The notes beneath the pieces were generated by a model that worked only from the letters and a program-made list of their open reading frames with translations, did not search any database and was not told where the DNA came from. A stretch of 64,000 nt of DNA from Serpula lacrymans var. lacrymans S7.9 (lineage: Eukaryota > Basidiomycota > Agaricomycetes > Boletales > Serpulaceae): NCBI RefSeq assembly GCF_000218685.1, contig NW_006763300.1:1085447-1149446 (forward strand), in the 5' to 3' direction. Shown here in pieces: positions 32,426-44,122 of this stretch; within the stretch, counting starts at the first letter, position 1; the number at the start of each line of letters is the position of its first letter. Made by a program: the position numbers and the translations under genes.

Positions 32426-35143
32426 ATGTCGACAGGCCTTGGTCACGAAATAGTGTCCGTCATCAACAAACTCCAAGATGTCTTTACTGCAGTTGGATCC
32501 TCAGCTTCACAGATAGACCTTCCACAGATTTGTGTAGTGGGAAGCCAGAGTAGTGGAAAGAGTAGTGTGCTCGAGGTGCGACTGTATGCTTCGTTCATCC
32601 ATCAGATTCTCATGCTCATATGCGTCCATCCATTACATTAAAGAACATTGTCGGACGAGACTTCCTGCCTCGTGGTACTGGTATTGTGACACGACGACCG
32701 TTAGTACTGCAGCTCATCAACAGGCCTGCAACCGCCCCTCAGCCTAATGGATCTTCAACTCGTACGTTTCCTATTCATCAAAGGTTGACGTTCTCTCTTC
32801 TAACTCTTTACACAGCTGCTCAAACCGACTCATCATCGGACAAAGCAGCGAATGAAAACGAGTGGGGAGAATTCTTGCATCTTCCCGGGGAAAAGTTCTA
32901 CGATTTCAATAAGATTCGTGCAGAGATTGTCCGTGATACTGAAGCTAAGACCGGACGGAATGCTGGCATCTCACCACAACCCATTAATCTTCGTGTCTTT
33001 TCCCCCAATGTCCTAACTCTCACTTTGGTTGATCTTCCGGGACTGACAAAAGTACCTGTCGGAGATCAGCCAAAGGATATCGAGAAACAAATCAAAGACA
33101 TGCTTCTCAAATTTATATCGCGGCCCGCATGTATCATTCTCGCTGTAACACCTGCTAACATGGATTTGGCGAATTCTGATGGTCTCAAGCTGGCAAGAGA
33201 AGTGGACCCAGAAGGAACGAGGACGATTGGTGTTCTGACCAAAGTAGACTTAATGTAAGTCTTTTTGTTTGATTTTATCGTCCCTCTAGCTCAAACGATA
33301 GATAAGGGACCGAGGGACAGACGTAGTGGATATTCTCGCTGGTCGCATCATCCCTCTACGTCTAGGCTACGTCCCCGTAGTTAATCGTGGTCAACGCGAT
33401 ATCGACTCTTCTAAATCAATCAGTTTAGCACTGGATGCTGAGCGCAGCTTTTTCGAGAATCATCCCTCGTATAAGGGTAAGGCTCAATACTGCGGTACAC
33501 CTTTCCTTGCTCGTAAATTGAATATGGTTAGCGGCTTGTATATGCTTCGATATCTATTTTTGTACTAATATTTGCCACTATAGATCCTTATGCAGCACAT
33601 TCGCGCAACGTTGCCAGACATCAAGGCGCGCATTACACAACAATTGCAGAAATATAGTGCAGAATTGCAGTCCCTCGGTGGAGCAATGGGCGATGCCAGT
33701 GGCGGCAATGTCGTGCTGTCTGTCATCACGGAGTTCACGAACGAGTTCCGGACCGTCATTGATGGTAATACAAATGACCTGTCGTTGAACGAGTTGTCAG
33801 GTGGTGCACGGATCAGCTTTGTGTTCCACGAGCTGTTCAACAATGGTGTCAAGTCGATCGATCCTTTTGACCAAGTAAAGGAAGGTGATATCCGAACCAT
33901 ATTGTACAATTCTTCAGTAAGTTATGACTTCATGTCGTCTGTCAATGGTATTCAAATAACTTGGTGCTCTTCAGGGGTCAACTCCTTCGGTATTTGTTGG
34001 TACACAAGCTTTCGAAGTTATCGTGAAACAACAAATCAAACGGCTGGAAGAACCTAGTTTGAAGTGTTGTCAACTAGTTTATGATGAATTGATCAGAATT
34101 CTGGGTCAAATTTTGACGAAAATCGTGCGTGTGGCTTCTCGATTCCTGCATACATTAATAACCCCATCCCCTTATAGCAAGCATTCCGACGATATCCAGC
34201 TTTGAGGGAACGCTTCAACTCCGTTGTTGTCAACTTCTTCAAGCAGTCAATGAACCCAACGACTAAACTTGTCACGGACATGGTTGCGTAAGTGATGCGA
34301 TAGTGTCTTATAAGGTTATTGCAGTATTGACAAGTCGGCTTCAGCATGCAAGCATGTTATGTTAACACTACGCATCCTGACTTCTTGAATGGTCACAAGG
34401 CAAATCGGATTCTTGTTTCATATCGAGATATAACTAACATACTTCTCAGGCAATGGCCATCGTGCAAGATCGCATCAATGCCAGCAAGCCACCACCACCT
34501 ACTATTGACCCTAAATCTGGAAAGCTTGCTCCTGGGCAAATCAACGGCGGCAGAGACCTTGATGTAGAATCGAAAAAGGAAGAGCCAAGCTTCTTTGGAT
34601 CTTTCTTCACTGCGAAGAAGACGACGCCATCGCAAAAGAAAGGTGTGGCTACTATGGAGTCTGTAAGTTTTTCAAATTATAAAATACGTTTGACGGAAAC
34701 TCATGATATTCGTATAGCCACCTGCTATAATTCGCCCACAGTCTGCGCTCAGTGAACGCGAGACCATGGAAACAGAAGTCATCAGTAAGTCATCGCTGGC
34801 CCCTTTTAGTGCATGAACCTAATCTTCTTCTAGAGCTTCTTATTCACTCGTACTTTAACATTGTTAAGCGAGAAATGATCGACATGGTTCCCAAAGCCAT
34901 TACGCTAACTCTAGTCAATCACTCCAAGGAAGATCTCCAGCGCGAGCTCCTGCAAGAGTTGTACAAGCCCGAAGTCCTTGACGAGCTATTGAAGGAGAGT
35001 GAGTACGTTGTCAACAGAAGGAAAGAGGTCATTGGCATGGTCAGTGCGCTCAATAAGGCAGAGGAGTAAGTGCTTCTTTAGTAGTAGAGCTGGGAACGAA
35101 TGCTTATTTTTATGAAATTTTCAGGATCGTCGCTGGTGTCTAG
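32426..35143 (+). CDS. VPS1: Dynamin-like GTPase Vps1
   Basis: Vps1 is the fungal dynamin for vacuolar sorting, endocytosis and peroxisome fission. Twelve exons (32426-32575, 32644-32761, 32816-33254, 33307-33526, 33584-33916, 33975-34124, 34178-34287, 34345-34399, 34450-34662, 34718-34784, 34834-35065, 35125-35143) give 701 residues. The P-loop GSQSSGKSS is at residues 39-47, [13 protein letters not shown] follows, then the GEFLHLPG segment, switch motif [14 protein letters not shown] and TKVD. The middle domain has [21 protein letters not shown] and the C-terminal GED has [22 protein letters not shown]. No PH or Pro-rich domain is present. The insert between middle domain and GED is Lys/Pro-rich, as in Vps1. 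The intron after 34399 is GC-AG (AAG|GCAAAT). Confidence 0.95.
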
Positions 35144-35442
35144 GGTAATCTGCTTAGTAGTCGGTTTTGGACACTACGCTTTGATTATATTCTTGACGTG
35201 CATCGAATACTACTATAATACCCTTTACATACTTTTTGTTATGTTGTCTGCCTAGATAATGGGCTGGTCGGTTTTCTTGCGCTTTCCTCTAGGCTCTATG
35301 ATACTGTTGTTAGGTTATATCTGCGGCCTACCACTCATGTCTATCGATCAATGGATCAAATACAATCTCGTTCACATTATAAGCCCCTCTGTTACAATGA
35401 GTTTATCTATGATGTAGTAGCGGATAGCCAAACACGCTTCGT

Positions 35443-36048
35443 TTATGCCCCATAGTTCAATCGGAAAATATCATTCAATCTGTAGTAGCTGAGGTCAGTA
35501 CTCTGTGCGTACAAGCAGATTATGCAAGGCATACACGTAATAGCTGCCACCATCGGGAATCAACTGAAAGACTTGACTATACTGTAACGGGTTTGGGCTG
35601 TCGTCGACCTGTTATTGTTACTGGTAAAGGGGGTTCATTCATGGATTGGTGAACAATAAACGCACCACCAAGAGTCCCGTTACACTGACTATCAGACTTG
35701 CCACTGTCGGCGATGAGGGTTGAGCATCCAGTGTCATGACCTTGTGCACAACTTTTTCGAATGGCAGGCTCTAAAGAGATGCGGTTTACATCAGTGCTCG
35801 ATATCCTGATCGCGGTGGGCTAACCGTGAGTTTCTCAACGATATCGTTAACACCCTGTACTGGGACTCCCTCCCATGTCAACATCGATTCGTTGCGCTGC
35901 GAATATGAAATACGATTAGAGCGCGTAGATTGGAGATCGGATAGACCGTAACACGGACATAGAGACTCTGCAGCCCAGCACGGCCAGTATCAAACGTTTG
36001 ATAGTAGAAATCTGTAAACTGCTTCGAGATAGTGTTGATGTCGGCCAT
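35443..36048 (-). CDS. NTF2: Nuclear transport factor 2
   Basis: NTF2 imports RanGDP into the nucleus. Exons 36048-35959, 35896-35825, 35770-35666, 35608-35535 and 35479-35443 give 125 residues, the normal length. Motifs are FTDFYYQTFDTGRAGLQSLY, SMLTWEGVPVQGVNDIVEKL, LPFEKVVHKVMTLDAQPS, and the end SYYVLNDIFRLNYGA. The final exon of 37 nt is needed for the conserved NDIFRLNY tail; reading through the last intron would give a wrong end at 35495. Confidence 0.95.
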
Positions 36049-36249
36049 GGTAAGATCAGGTCAGAGGGAGAGGCGAAGAAAAGCAGAGAACGTTGAAAAG
36101 ATAGCTGAAAAGATAATGATGGACTGCACCGCCGCGGCAAGAAAAAGCTGTAAGATGTGATTTTGAGACGATTGACTTTTTTGGGATGCCGGGATCGCGT
36201 AACTCGCGTGTTTGAACTCTTTCTGATTTCTCACCTCGATAAATAAAAC

Positions 36250-37736
36250 ATGGCAGCTAGCTTCGCAGCGTCAGCCTTACCCATGGCGCCCACTCTGGTC
36301 GAAAATCCACGTCCGACTATGCGCAGAAAGTCTTCAGCGCAGAACCTCTTGTCGTCGTTCAAGTCGCCCTCAAGTCAAGCATCCTCGTCAGCTGGTCCTA
36401 TACCATCAGGACCCTCCACTTCTGCTATACCGCATAACCCAGTACAGACCCCGACAACAGCGAGTACACCGAGTGGGCGGGAGTGGGATGTGCAATCGAT
36501 GCAGTCAGACTCTATGTCTTCCACTGCTACGTTAGTGGCTGGGACTCCTGTACTCGCACAGGGCACATCTGTCGAGTACCTCCGAGATCTGGTTCAGAAG
36601 AGAATTATCACCTTGACATACATGCGTAACGTCCACGAGGGGTGCGTGTATCGTTTCCCATCAAGAAACAAATTTTTTTTCAATACTCTGCTCGCAGTCG
36701 AAGTCATTGGTTTCACACCATCATGATGTCTCGCTCAGAATTAGATAAGGTCTTCAGCAACTTTGCGATGAGGAAACGGTATGTTATTTTCTTACTTGTC
36801 TGTATGGAACCTCTAAGGTCAACAGGCAATAGGACTTACCGATTTGCTACTCTTGCTATGTCATTATCGAATCTACTCGAAATCCCTCAAGCTTCAGACT
36901 TTCTCCGTGGGGTCCTGAACACAATGAGCGAATATGATCAAGCAAAGGAAGAGCCAGACAAACCAAAAATTGTGCGATTTTTAATGATAACGTCGTGATT
37001 TATCTAACATAAATATTTACAGCGTCTATTCAAATCGAAGAGTGCAAAACGACAAGCTGCTGGCGGCTTTGCAGAATATACCATTCCCTACACAGATGCA
37101 TCTGAAGCAACGTATCTTGTATCTCCCCATATAGTGTGTACGCATTTATCTGCATTCATTCCTGTGACGTTGATGTTTCTCCCCTTAGCCATTCCCTCTT
37201 GACTACCATCAGACGTTACTATCACTGCTCGATGTACTATCTGAAGTATACAACAAGATATCTCGCATACTAGGGCCCTCTCCATTTCCTCATTCCGGCC
37301 AACATATGATGGGACCTCTTGGACTCCTCGCTCCACATCCTGGCGTTTCATATCTTTTCCCAGGTGCGGAGCCAAAGCCAGCCGCCGAAGATGCCGATGG
37401 TACTTTATGGGGGATAGCAAATGGACAAGTGCCACACCACGGCGCGTATGGAGGAGCGTTGGGTAGTCCCCCTCCTAGCTGGACGCCCGCTCTAGGGGAC
37501 ATGGTGCTCAAAGCTGATTCGAAATTCAAGGTGTGTACTGGCAGACGCGGTTTTTCCCGATGGCATATAACTTTATGTTCTGGGTTTAGAAAATTACTGC
37601 AGCACTATTGAAGGAATTAGATGCGTTTGCAAGGAACAGCATTAAGGACGAGCTTGCTTCACTCGATCCGCTGTTACGTAACGTTACATCGTCGGACTAT
37701 GGGAGAGAGCAGTACGATTTTGAAGGGTCTGTATAG
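36250..37736 (+). CDS. Conserved fungal protein of unknown function
   Basis: Six exons (36250-36641, 36698-36778, 36833-36971, 37023-37133, 37189-37530, 37590-37736) give 403 residues with all junctions in phase. The first ~105 residues are Ser/Pro/Thr-rich and probably disordered. A folded part follows (SVEYLRDLVQKRIITLTYMRNVHEGRSHWFHTI in part, then YRFATLAMSLSNLLEIP, YHQTLLSLLDVLSEVYNKI), which looks like a conserved alpha-helical domain. A Gly/Pro-rich loop (HSGQHMMGPLGLL) and a final helix, ITAALLKELDAFARNSIKDEL, end it. The pattern looks conserved and cytoplasmic, without signal peptide or TM segments, but I cannot assign a function. Confidence 0.8.
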
Positions 37737-38083
37737 GTTGTATGGTTATTTAGGCTTGTGTATTTCTAGTGTATTGTTGTATAACACTAATGTAACATCT
37801 GATGGACATGGACGTCGATACCATACCATTTTTTTTCCTTTTAGAATTGTTGCCCAGACTATCTGTACAGTATAAGAAAGACTTGATTAGCTCGCGAGTC
37901 AACATTAATCCCGTGACGAAGGGACGCGTTCGTCACGTTTCCATCACGTTCCCGTCACACTTGCTACTTTACGCGTCTCCATTGCAGACAGCGAGACATT
38001 AACAAGACGCACACGAGTAAGTCGTAAAGTTTCAAAAATCTCAAGTGTATAACCCCCTCAGAAAGGTACAAATATCAAATTTA
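37737..38083. other. Intergenic, RAD18 promoter
   Basis: No coding features. Three near-repeats of CGTTCGTCACG/CATCACGTT/CCGTCAC type lie around 37925-37965, about 120-160 bp before the RAD18 start, and could be transcription-factor sites. Confidence 0.4.
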
Positions 38084-39711
38084 ATGCCTACCAACAATGT
38101 AGACGCTCTTCTAGCGACCGACGTCCCTGATCCTAGCGATTTCCCCCCTCCATCAGCTTTGCCGGGTCTGCGACAGCTTGACACAACTTATCGATGTGCA
38201 ATTTGTGGGGAGTTATATGATGCCCCCATCACTCTTTTGTGTGGTCATTGTTTTTGCTCGCTGGTGTGTATTCCGTCGTATACACATTTATAAAGTGCAT
38301 TTTCTCACATAGTGTGCGTTCACTATTCAGTGCATTCGACAGCACATTACCAAGGAGGAGGAATGTCCGACGTGCCGCAAGGCTGCAAATGAAGGACACT
38401 TTAGAACCAATATCACTGTGGAGGAGATGGTGCGTGCATGGGAAATAGCAAGGTAGGGACATACCTCGCATTTTCTTTTAGGGTAATTCTTATTTGGAGT
38501 CGTGGCGGCTAGACCTATTGTACTGCAGCTTGCAAGAGAACATCAAGCACGTATATCTCGCTCGAAATCGAACCGTGCCATGAACCAGACCCCAACCAAG
38601 CGCACAACTCCAGCACCAAAATCGAGAAAGCGGAGACAGAGGTCAAACTCGGACGGGAGCTCGTCCACAGACATTGTTTGTGTTGCGGGACCCTCTTTCA
38701 ATGATACGAATAGATCCAGCGAAGCACTTGACTCTTCTCCATCACCCACAAAGCATGTAAAGAAGAAGGTCAAAAGTAGGGCTCGTTCGGAATTGCGTCT
38801 CGAACCGTCATCAGACCCTAGAGAAGAGGAACTGGACACTGATTCAGGTAAATTAATGACTCTAGAGCTGATTACTTGGTTCAAGCTCATGTATTCTAGC
38901 CGTTTCCAAAGTGAAGTGCCCCGTGTGTAGGAAACAAGTCGATTTCAACGCTATCAATAGTATGTGGACGTCTGCCTAAACCCATCCTCGGCATCCACGC
39001 CAACTAACGGCGAACGTCGTTCGGAACAGAAAGGACAATGGTCCAAAATACTTGGTGGAGGAAACAACAACAAGGGCAAGGGCAGGGAGAAGAACGGGCG
39101 AGTTATTTTTATTTCCTTTCGGACGTGGTGCAAAAGCTAAAATACTCTTCCTTTATGCGTATAGGCTTGGCTCAGACGAGAATGCAGATAGGCTTCCGAA
39201 AGTGACATACCACGTTATCAAAGACAAGGCTCTAAAGGAATTACTGGTGGAAAACAAGTTACCTACCAGTGGTGACAGAGTTACCTGGATTGCGAGACAT
39301 GAGAGGTGCGTTCCGAATGCTAGGCTTGTTGTAATAGGGGTTTAATCAGTTGGCAAAGATGGGTCATGATATACAACGCCAACCTTGACAAATCCGAGAA
39401 AAGCCGGAAGACTCTATCAGAACTTCGGGTAGAGTTGAAGAAATGGGAAGACAATATGAAAGGCAGAAAAGCTGTAGTCGATGATACTGAAGCTTATCAA
39501 GTTTAGATATTTGCTCATGCTTGCATTTATGTTTGACTAACGAGCTTAATAGGCACAAAACAAGGACGAATTCGCACGTTTGACAGAGCAAGCCAGGAAG
39601 TCTAAAAATCCAAAGCCAAAAGCTGTATCGCCTGTACAGGAATCCGGAAGTGAAAACAGCGAGACTGTGCTCGTGTTGGACTCCGAAGAAGAGGAAGCCC
39701 TCAAGATATAA
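38084..39711 (+). CDS. RAD18: E3 ubiquitin ligase Rad18, with apparent frameshift
   Basis: Rad18 monoubiquitinates PCNA with Rad6 in post-replication repair. Exons 38084-38263, 38331-38452 and 38513-38847 encode an N-terminal RING (CAICGELYDAPITLLCGHCFCSLC … CPTC, residues 38-75, quoted in part) and a basic, Ser-rich linker. From 38900 comes the UBZ zinc finger (CPVCRKQVDFNAIN), then KGQWSKILGGG, a SAP domain (VTYHVIKDKALKELLVENKL) to 39305, and exons 39359-39500 and 39553-39711 (WVMIYNANLD … stop). Around 38958-38962 the finger changes frame: its second half, YVDVCLNPSS, is one frame off, and no GT-AG intron repairs it. The intron between ~39115 and ~39180 is also not settled. Either the gene is broken or there is a base-calling error. 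Confidence 0.85.
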
Positions 39712-40600
39712 ACATACTGTCATATACTGTCGTCTTCATGCAGAGATTTTGAGTATTCATAATGATCATCCAATTCACATCTCCCATAGTACCCGTTACA
39801 GGACATTCCTTATAGTGATACCTTAGTATCCCATGTCACGTTTTCTCCGCAGTTCCTTTTCTGTGGTTTCTCTATCTAATTGTTTAGCACTCGCTCTTAT
39901 CGTTGGATCTCTGAAGTTGAAATGACTTGTTCCACGCTTGTATGTCTGAGGTACGCTTCGGGCTCTTCACTCATATACAGCATGACACGACTGAGATTCT
40001 ATGCGTTGCGCTTTCCCCTAGGTGTCTCTTTTTCAGGCACTTCGATCACACTTCTCCTACACGACTCATCCACGAATGGAGTAACATCGGTGCCTACTTT
40101 CGAACTCGTCCCTACTCGTTTGTTGCATTGCAGGTTCTTTATCGAGAGATAAACATAGCTCTGATGCCAAGCAGATGAGTTTTTTCTTCATATTCACCGG
40201 TGTGCATTCTTGGTTTTTGAACTTACTTGTGATCCGTTGCTGGTGGTATCTTTATCGGCTATAGTGAATTGTCGACATGTTTTGATGCGAGTGGCAATCC
40301 CTTTGTCTTGAGCACATCACACGCGACCATCGCGTTATACACGTGTTGGGGAGTTTCTCATGATCCCATTGTGCGAGAAATCATCCCTGACGGACAACAG
40401 ACGAAAAGATCGGTGTGGATTATTAGCAGGCTCATCATGTCTGAAACGATATGTGGTCCTATGCTATCATGTTGACCGCCAACAGTGGCTCACTTGCTTT
40501 GTCTCCTGTTCTATACCTTTCTTCCGCTTTGACTGACCACCAGCCAGTATATAATCAGCGGTTGAAATGTTGTACAAGGATATCATTGATTTCTTTCCAA
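39712..40600. other. Intergenic, no convincing gene
   Basis: Open frames of 68-90 codons at 39880-40475 show no domain and could not be joined into a model. The 3' end of this stretch contains the promoter of the first DUF7330 gene. Confidence 0.5.
40548..40554 (+). promoter_or_regulatory. Possible TATA box of DUF7330 gene 1
   Basis: TATATAA lies 46 bp upstream of the proposed start codon at 40601. This distance is plausible only for a short leader. Confidence 0.35.
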
Positions 40601-41415
40601 ATGGGCAGGACTTCTAAGAGATTCTCGGTGAGTATTACATGGTCTTTGTATTTTTTTGGACCGCTACAATGCAGCACCAATTCGTAGATCCTTAGCCATT
40701 TCAGCATCGGACCGGAAGCCAACATACAAGAGGTTTGTTGCTTCCTATCCTTGTTAGGACGTTGACTTATCTTTTCTCACCTAGTCCAAGACTCAGGAGG
40801 TCGTAAAAGTGACCGGACAATTTTTACCTTTCAAGCAAGAAGCCGTATTGGAAAGCCATATGACACTTCAAAAAGCCGTACCGAAAGAGTGTATTCATGC
40901 TAGACTTCTTCTGCTTTCTCCTTTCCCCCACGAGGCACCTCCATTTGCCAAGTCGGTCGCTTGGCTGTCTAGTGGTACCGGGTCTGTAAATGTCGAAGTC
41001 GTGAGTCAATTTTTACACTACAGGATGACAATGTAACGACTGAATTTGGCGGACCTTTTCGTACTGACTTATGCAGTATCGACTTTCCGGTGCGGAGAAC
41101 CACTTTTTCCGACTATACGTCGTAGCATGCAGCTCAGGCGTTAGCCTCAAACTGCCACCTTTGTTCCGGGGAGTGATATCCATCGTAGGATACCGTGACG
41201 CTGAGACAAAAGACCGAATGCGGTGCGCGCCTACGTTCTACAAGCGCGTGCGCCAGGGCTTGATCAGATTCGAGGGTAGACCGACAGAGGACGACGACGA
41301 GATATATATTCATGCGGTGGGAAAAATAGATCTGCAATTGATGGACGAAGACAGCGGTAGACCTGAATGGACGGGAATGGGACGCTTGCGCCGAATCATC
41401 TTGAGGAAGATTTAG
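40601..41415 (+). CDS. DUF7330 domain protein 1
   Basis: Four exons (40601-40627, 40688-40732, 40785-41000, 41077-41415) give 208 residues, all in phase. The beta-rich repeats typical of this basidiomycete family are visible: HFSIGPEANI, WLSSGTGSVNVEVYRL, FFRLYVVACSSGVSLKLPPLFRGVISI and DDEIYIHAVGKIDLQLMDE. The first exon is short and less certain. The function of the family is unknown. A second member follows directly downstream in the same direction. Confidence 0.7.
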
Positions 41416-42070
41416 TTACTTTTTCACGCTATTTCCACGACGACTCCTGATTCAGTACGATTCATCATAGCCTCATCTGATACATCCTTGTATTACTACC
41501 AGCATCATTCATTTTAGTCTAGACTCGTAATAAGCCATAATGATATCAGTTACTGACTGAAATGCCTAGCGATTGATCGTCTCAGGAAGCGGTGAAAGTA
41601 CCGAATGACGTCCCCACTCACGACATCCTCTGAGGTCTTTGAATCGTCTAGAAGCAGGAACAAGAAACCGCAACGTTATTGTTCAGCGGAGAGGAATTGC
41701 GGCTTGCATTGACCCATTCCTTTGTTCGCAGTCCCAAATAGGACATCCAGCGTCTGATCGCTCTTTTGTTCTCAAATACAAGCATGCCCAAATCGGGACA
41801 AGGGAATTAGAAGCACGATACCTGGCAACAGTGCTTTTCGCATACATAAAGCCGGTATGTGAGAAATGGCAGCGTGCCTATACTTTTCAAAGGGACGCGC
41901 TATTCGTTTTCTTGCTTCTCATTTCGTTCATCCTTTCGAGCCTCTTTACATCTTCGATATCATAATCTTTGTACCTGTGACATTGGTAGAACCATGGCTA
42001 GTCTTTGTTCAATGTCGGCAGAGGTTAGCATATCGACTCGTTGGATCAGACAAAGGATGCTAATTTGAAC
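41416..42070. other. Intergenic between the DUF7330 paralogues
   Basis: A 108-codon frame at 41639-41965 has a hydrophobic Phe/Leu-rich end (LFVFLLLISFILSSLF), but no start context or family match. It is left as noncoding. Confidence 0.45.
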
Positions 42071-42783
42071 ATGACTCAGAGCTCATCATCACTTGGAAAA
42101 CACGAATTATGTCTGGTATGCATTTATGCTCAGCTCTCGGTCAGTTGGTAACTCACACTAGGTTTATGTAGAACACTGAACCCACCGGGACACGTAAAAT
42201 ACACTATCAAGCTGGGGAGGAATGGGATTTCGACTTGGAAAGCCACCGCCCTATAGACTTGTCGCTCAACCTGCCACATTATCGCGCACGACTCCAACCA
42301 ATAGACCACCGACTGAGTATGTCCATCAGCGGGGGCAACGCACCAATAAAACTCAAAGTGGTGAGTCACAGCCCTGTCTTCGACGCCCAAAACCATTTAT
42401 GCTCATCCTCACCTCGGTTTTAACAGTGCCGCACAGTCCCTCGGGCGCGGTTTTATCTTGAAGTACATGCATCTTATTCCAACGTGACCATCTGGGTTCC
42501 GTCTGACTTCAATGGACACATCCGCCATACCGGCAAAGCTTCGTTCTCTGCGGGATTCGTGAACCGGATGCTTGGAAACGTACATCTGAATGAGGAGATG
42601 TATGAGGAGTGGGGTGGGGATGAAATAGTGGTGGGAACGGCGGGAACGGTCACTTTCCGTATGTGGGACACACATACGGGTGCGCCAGAGAATGCGAAGA
42701 AGGAGACATGGAAGCGGATGTTCGGGTGTACAAAGAAGGCACCAGAGACGGCTATCAACTGGGATTTTTTATTGGATGATTGA
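42071..42783 (+). CDS. DUF7330 domain protein 2
   Basis: Three exons (42071-42115, 42172-42360, 42427-42783) give 196 residues. The protein follows the same scheme as its neighbour: PIDLSLNLPHYRARL, LSMSISGGNAPIKLKV, RARFYLEVHASYSNVTIWVPSDFNGHI, ASFSAGFVNRML, EIVVGTAGTVTFRMWD. The last splice falls at the same place relative to the repeats as in DUF7330 gene 1 (after the NVEV / KLKV strand), so the pair probably arose by tandem duplication long ago. The first exon is the least certain part. Confidence 0.75.
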
Positions 42784-43159
42784 GAGGCGAGCATTTGCAT
42801 TTCGCCTGATACCCTTTCTTCGATTTAGGATTTCGCGTTTTCAACTTCGTTCTTGGACACGCATTACTGTTTCCTTTCTCTCGTCTGGATCCATTGTAGC
42901 ACATCAGCAAATCTGTAGCGTTATACCATCATAATCATCTGTAGCAACAGTTTTCATTTTCATGTTATCTTTGTCATTGCATGACTTTTTATTTTCTCCC
43001 ATGGACGGGACGACAGATCATGTAAGCCATCCACTGACACTACGACAGCTAAAAGATATCTGAATAGATGATGGATACAGTGAATGTTTAAATAAGCTTG
43101 ACCTAAGGATACATGTACGGGAACATGGAGGATGAAAAATCACCCATGTTTTTTTTTAT
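42784..43159. other. Intergenic, convergent 3' ends
   Basis: This 376-bp gap lies between two genes that face each other. Its poly-T run at 43149-43157 is next to the CIA2 stop. No gene is seen. Confidence 0.6.
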
Positions 43160-43862
43160 TTAGGGAAAGGGCTCTCCGCGTAGCATGACATTGTCCAGAG
43201 TCTTTTCGAGAGTATCGACGAGGGTTGGGTTCTCGAGCGCAGCTGCTACCCTTTCCTTGTCGTTGAGTTGTTTGTTTACTGCAGAAATTTACTAAATCAC
43301 GATTGTTACGAGGAGAAAGGGCCAACACTTACCTGCATCTTCGCTTTGATGTGATCCAGGTTTGACTCGGATGTCTACTTTATAGCGTTGAGGCAGACTG
43401 CGCAAGAGTCGAACACGGATAGAAAGGCCTGACGTACATTGTTATCACAATTGAAAATAAAAAAGGTTGGGTTTTGGACATACCGATCAAAGTGGACATT
43501 CCACAGTGCGGTACGGTTGGAGTAAATTCCACTGTTACATGGTTATCGCCTACATCTATCTGCGGTGCTGATACTACGCGCAGCTCTTCAAGTGAGTTCG
43601 GGTGCTCTGGATCTGAGATCGACCGAATGAGGTCTGTTGCGACAACGCAGTCAGCAGTGATATCATATCTCTGAGTAGAAAGTGACTGCACACCAAAGAT
43701 TTCGTCCCTGTCTATTGGCTCTTCGACGTCGAGATCTGAGTCATCGGCTGAGTCGTCTGCATCGATCCACAGAGAGCGGCCTGTTTCGAAATTTGACTTG
43801 CGCGTAGAGGTTTTTGAAGAAGAGAAGATGGTAGGGTTTGGATTGAAAACCTCTCCGGCCAT
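43160..43862 (-). CDS. CIA2: Cytosolic Fe-S assembly targeting protein, MIP18/FAM96 family
   Basis: CIA2 works with CIA1 and MET18 to deliver Fe-S clusters to cytosolic and nuclear enzymes such as DNA polymerases and helicases. Exons 43862-43484, 43428-43333 and 43278-43160 give 197 residues. An acidic N-terminal extension ([16 protein letters not shown]) is followed by the DUF59 fold: [38 protein letters not shown] (with the reactive Cys in PHC), [20 protein letters not shown], and [18 protein letters not shown]. The length and order match the family. Confidence 0.95.
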
Positions 43863-44122
43863 TGTGAGATGTTATGCGACGTGGTGGCAGATAAGAGAGC
43901 CGTGGAGAAAACTTGAAGACCGACCGGCAGTTACGGCTACTCAGGGGTCGCGTGACATCCGCGTGACGTGTGATATAGGCGCGTAAAAAGTAACGGAATG
44001 GTCGAGTTTTCCGCGTTTTTTGTCCCTGATAATTTCCTGGCAATCTCTCTTTGACTTGGTTGTAAATATTCTCATCTCCGTATTCGAACCACACTAACAC
44101 ATCCTAACCTCGTCCACCGCAA
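43863..44122. promoter_or_regulatory. Divergent promoter region, CIA2 / DCN1
   Basis: Only 260 bp separate the two start codons. It holds ACGCGTAAAAAG- and GTCGCGTGACATCCGCGTGACG-like GC-rich elements around 43945-43985. A shared core promoter is likely. Confidence 0.45.

Noticed and set aside
32131..32553. 140-codon open frame at the VPS1 start
   Set aside because: It overlaps VPS1 exon 1 out of frame; the P-loop frame is certain.
35495..35608. Reading NTF2 through to a stop at 35495
   Set aside because: It would lose the conserved NDIFRLNY end, which a 37-nt last exon restores.
39880..40475. Cluster of 68-90-codon frames between RAD18 and DUF7330 gene 1
   Set aside because: They could not be joined by sensible introns and show no domain; a TATA box and a short leader fit the DUF7330 start at 40601 better.
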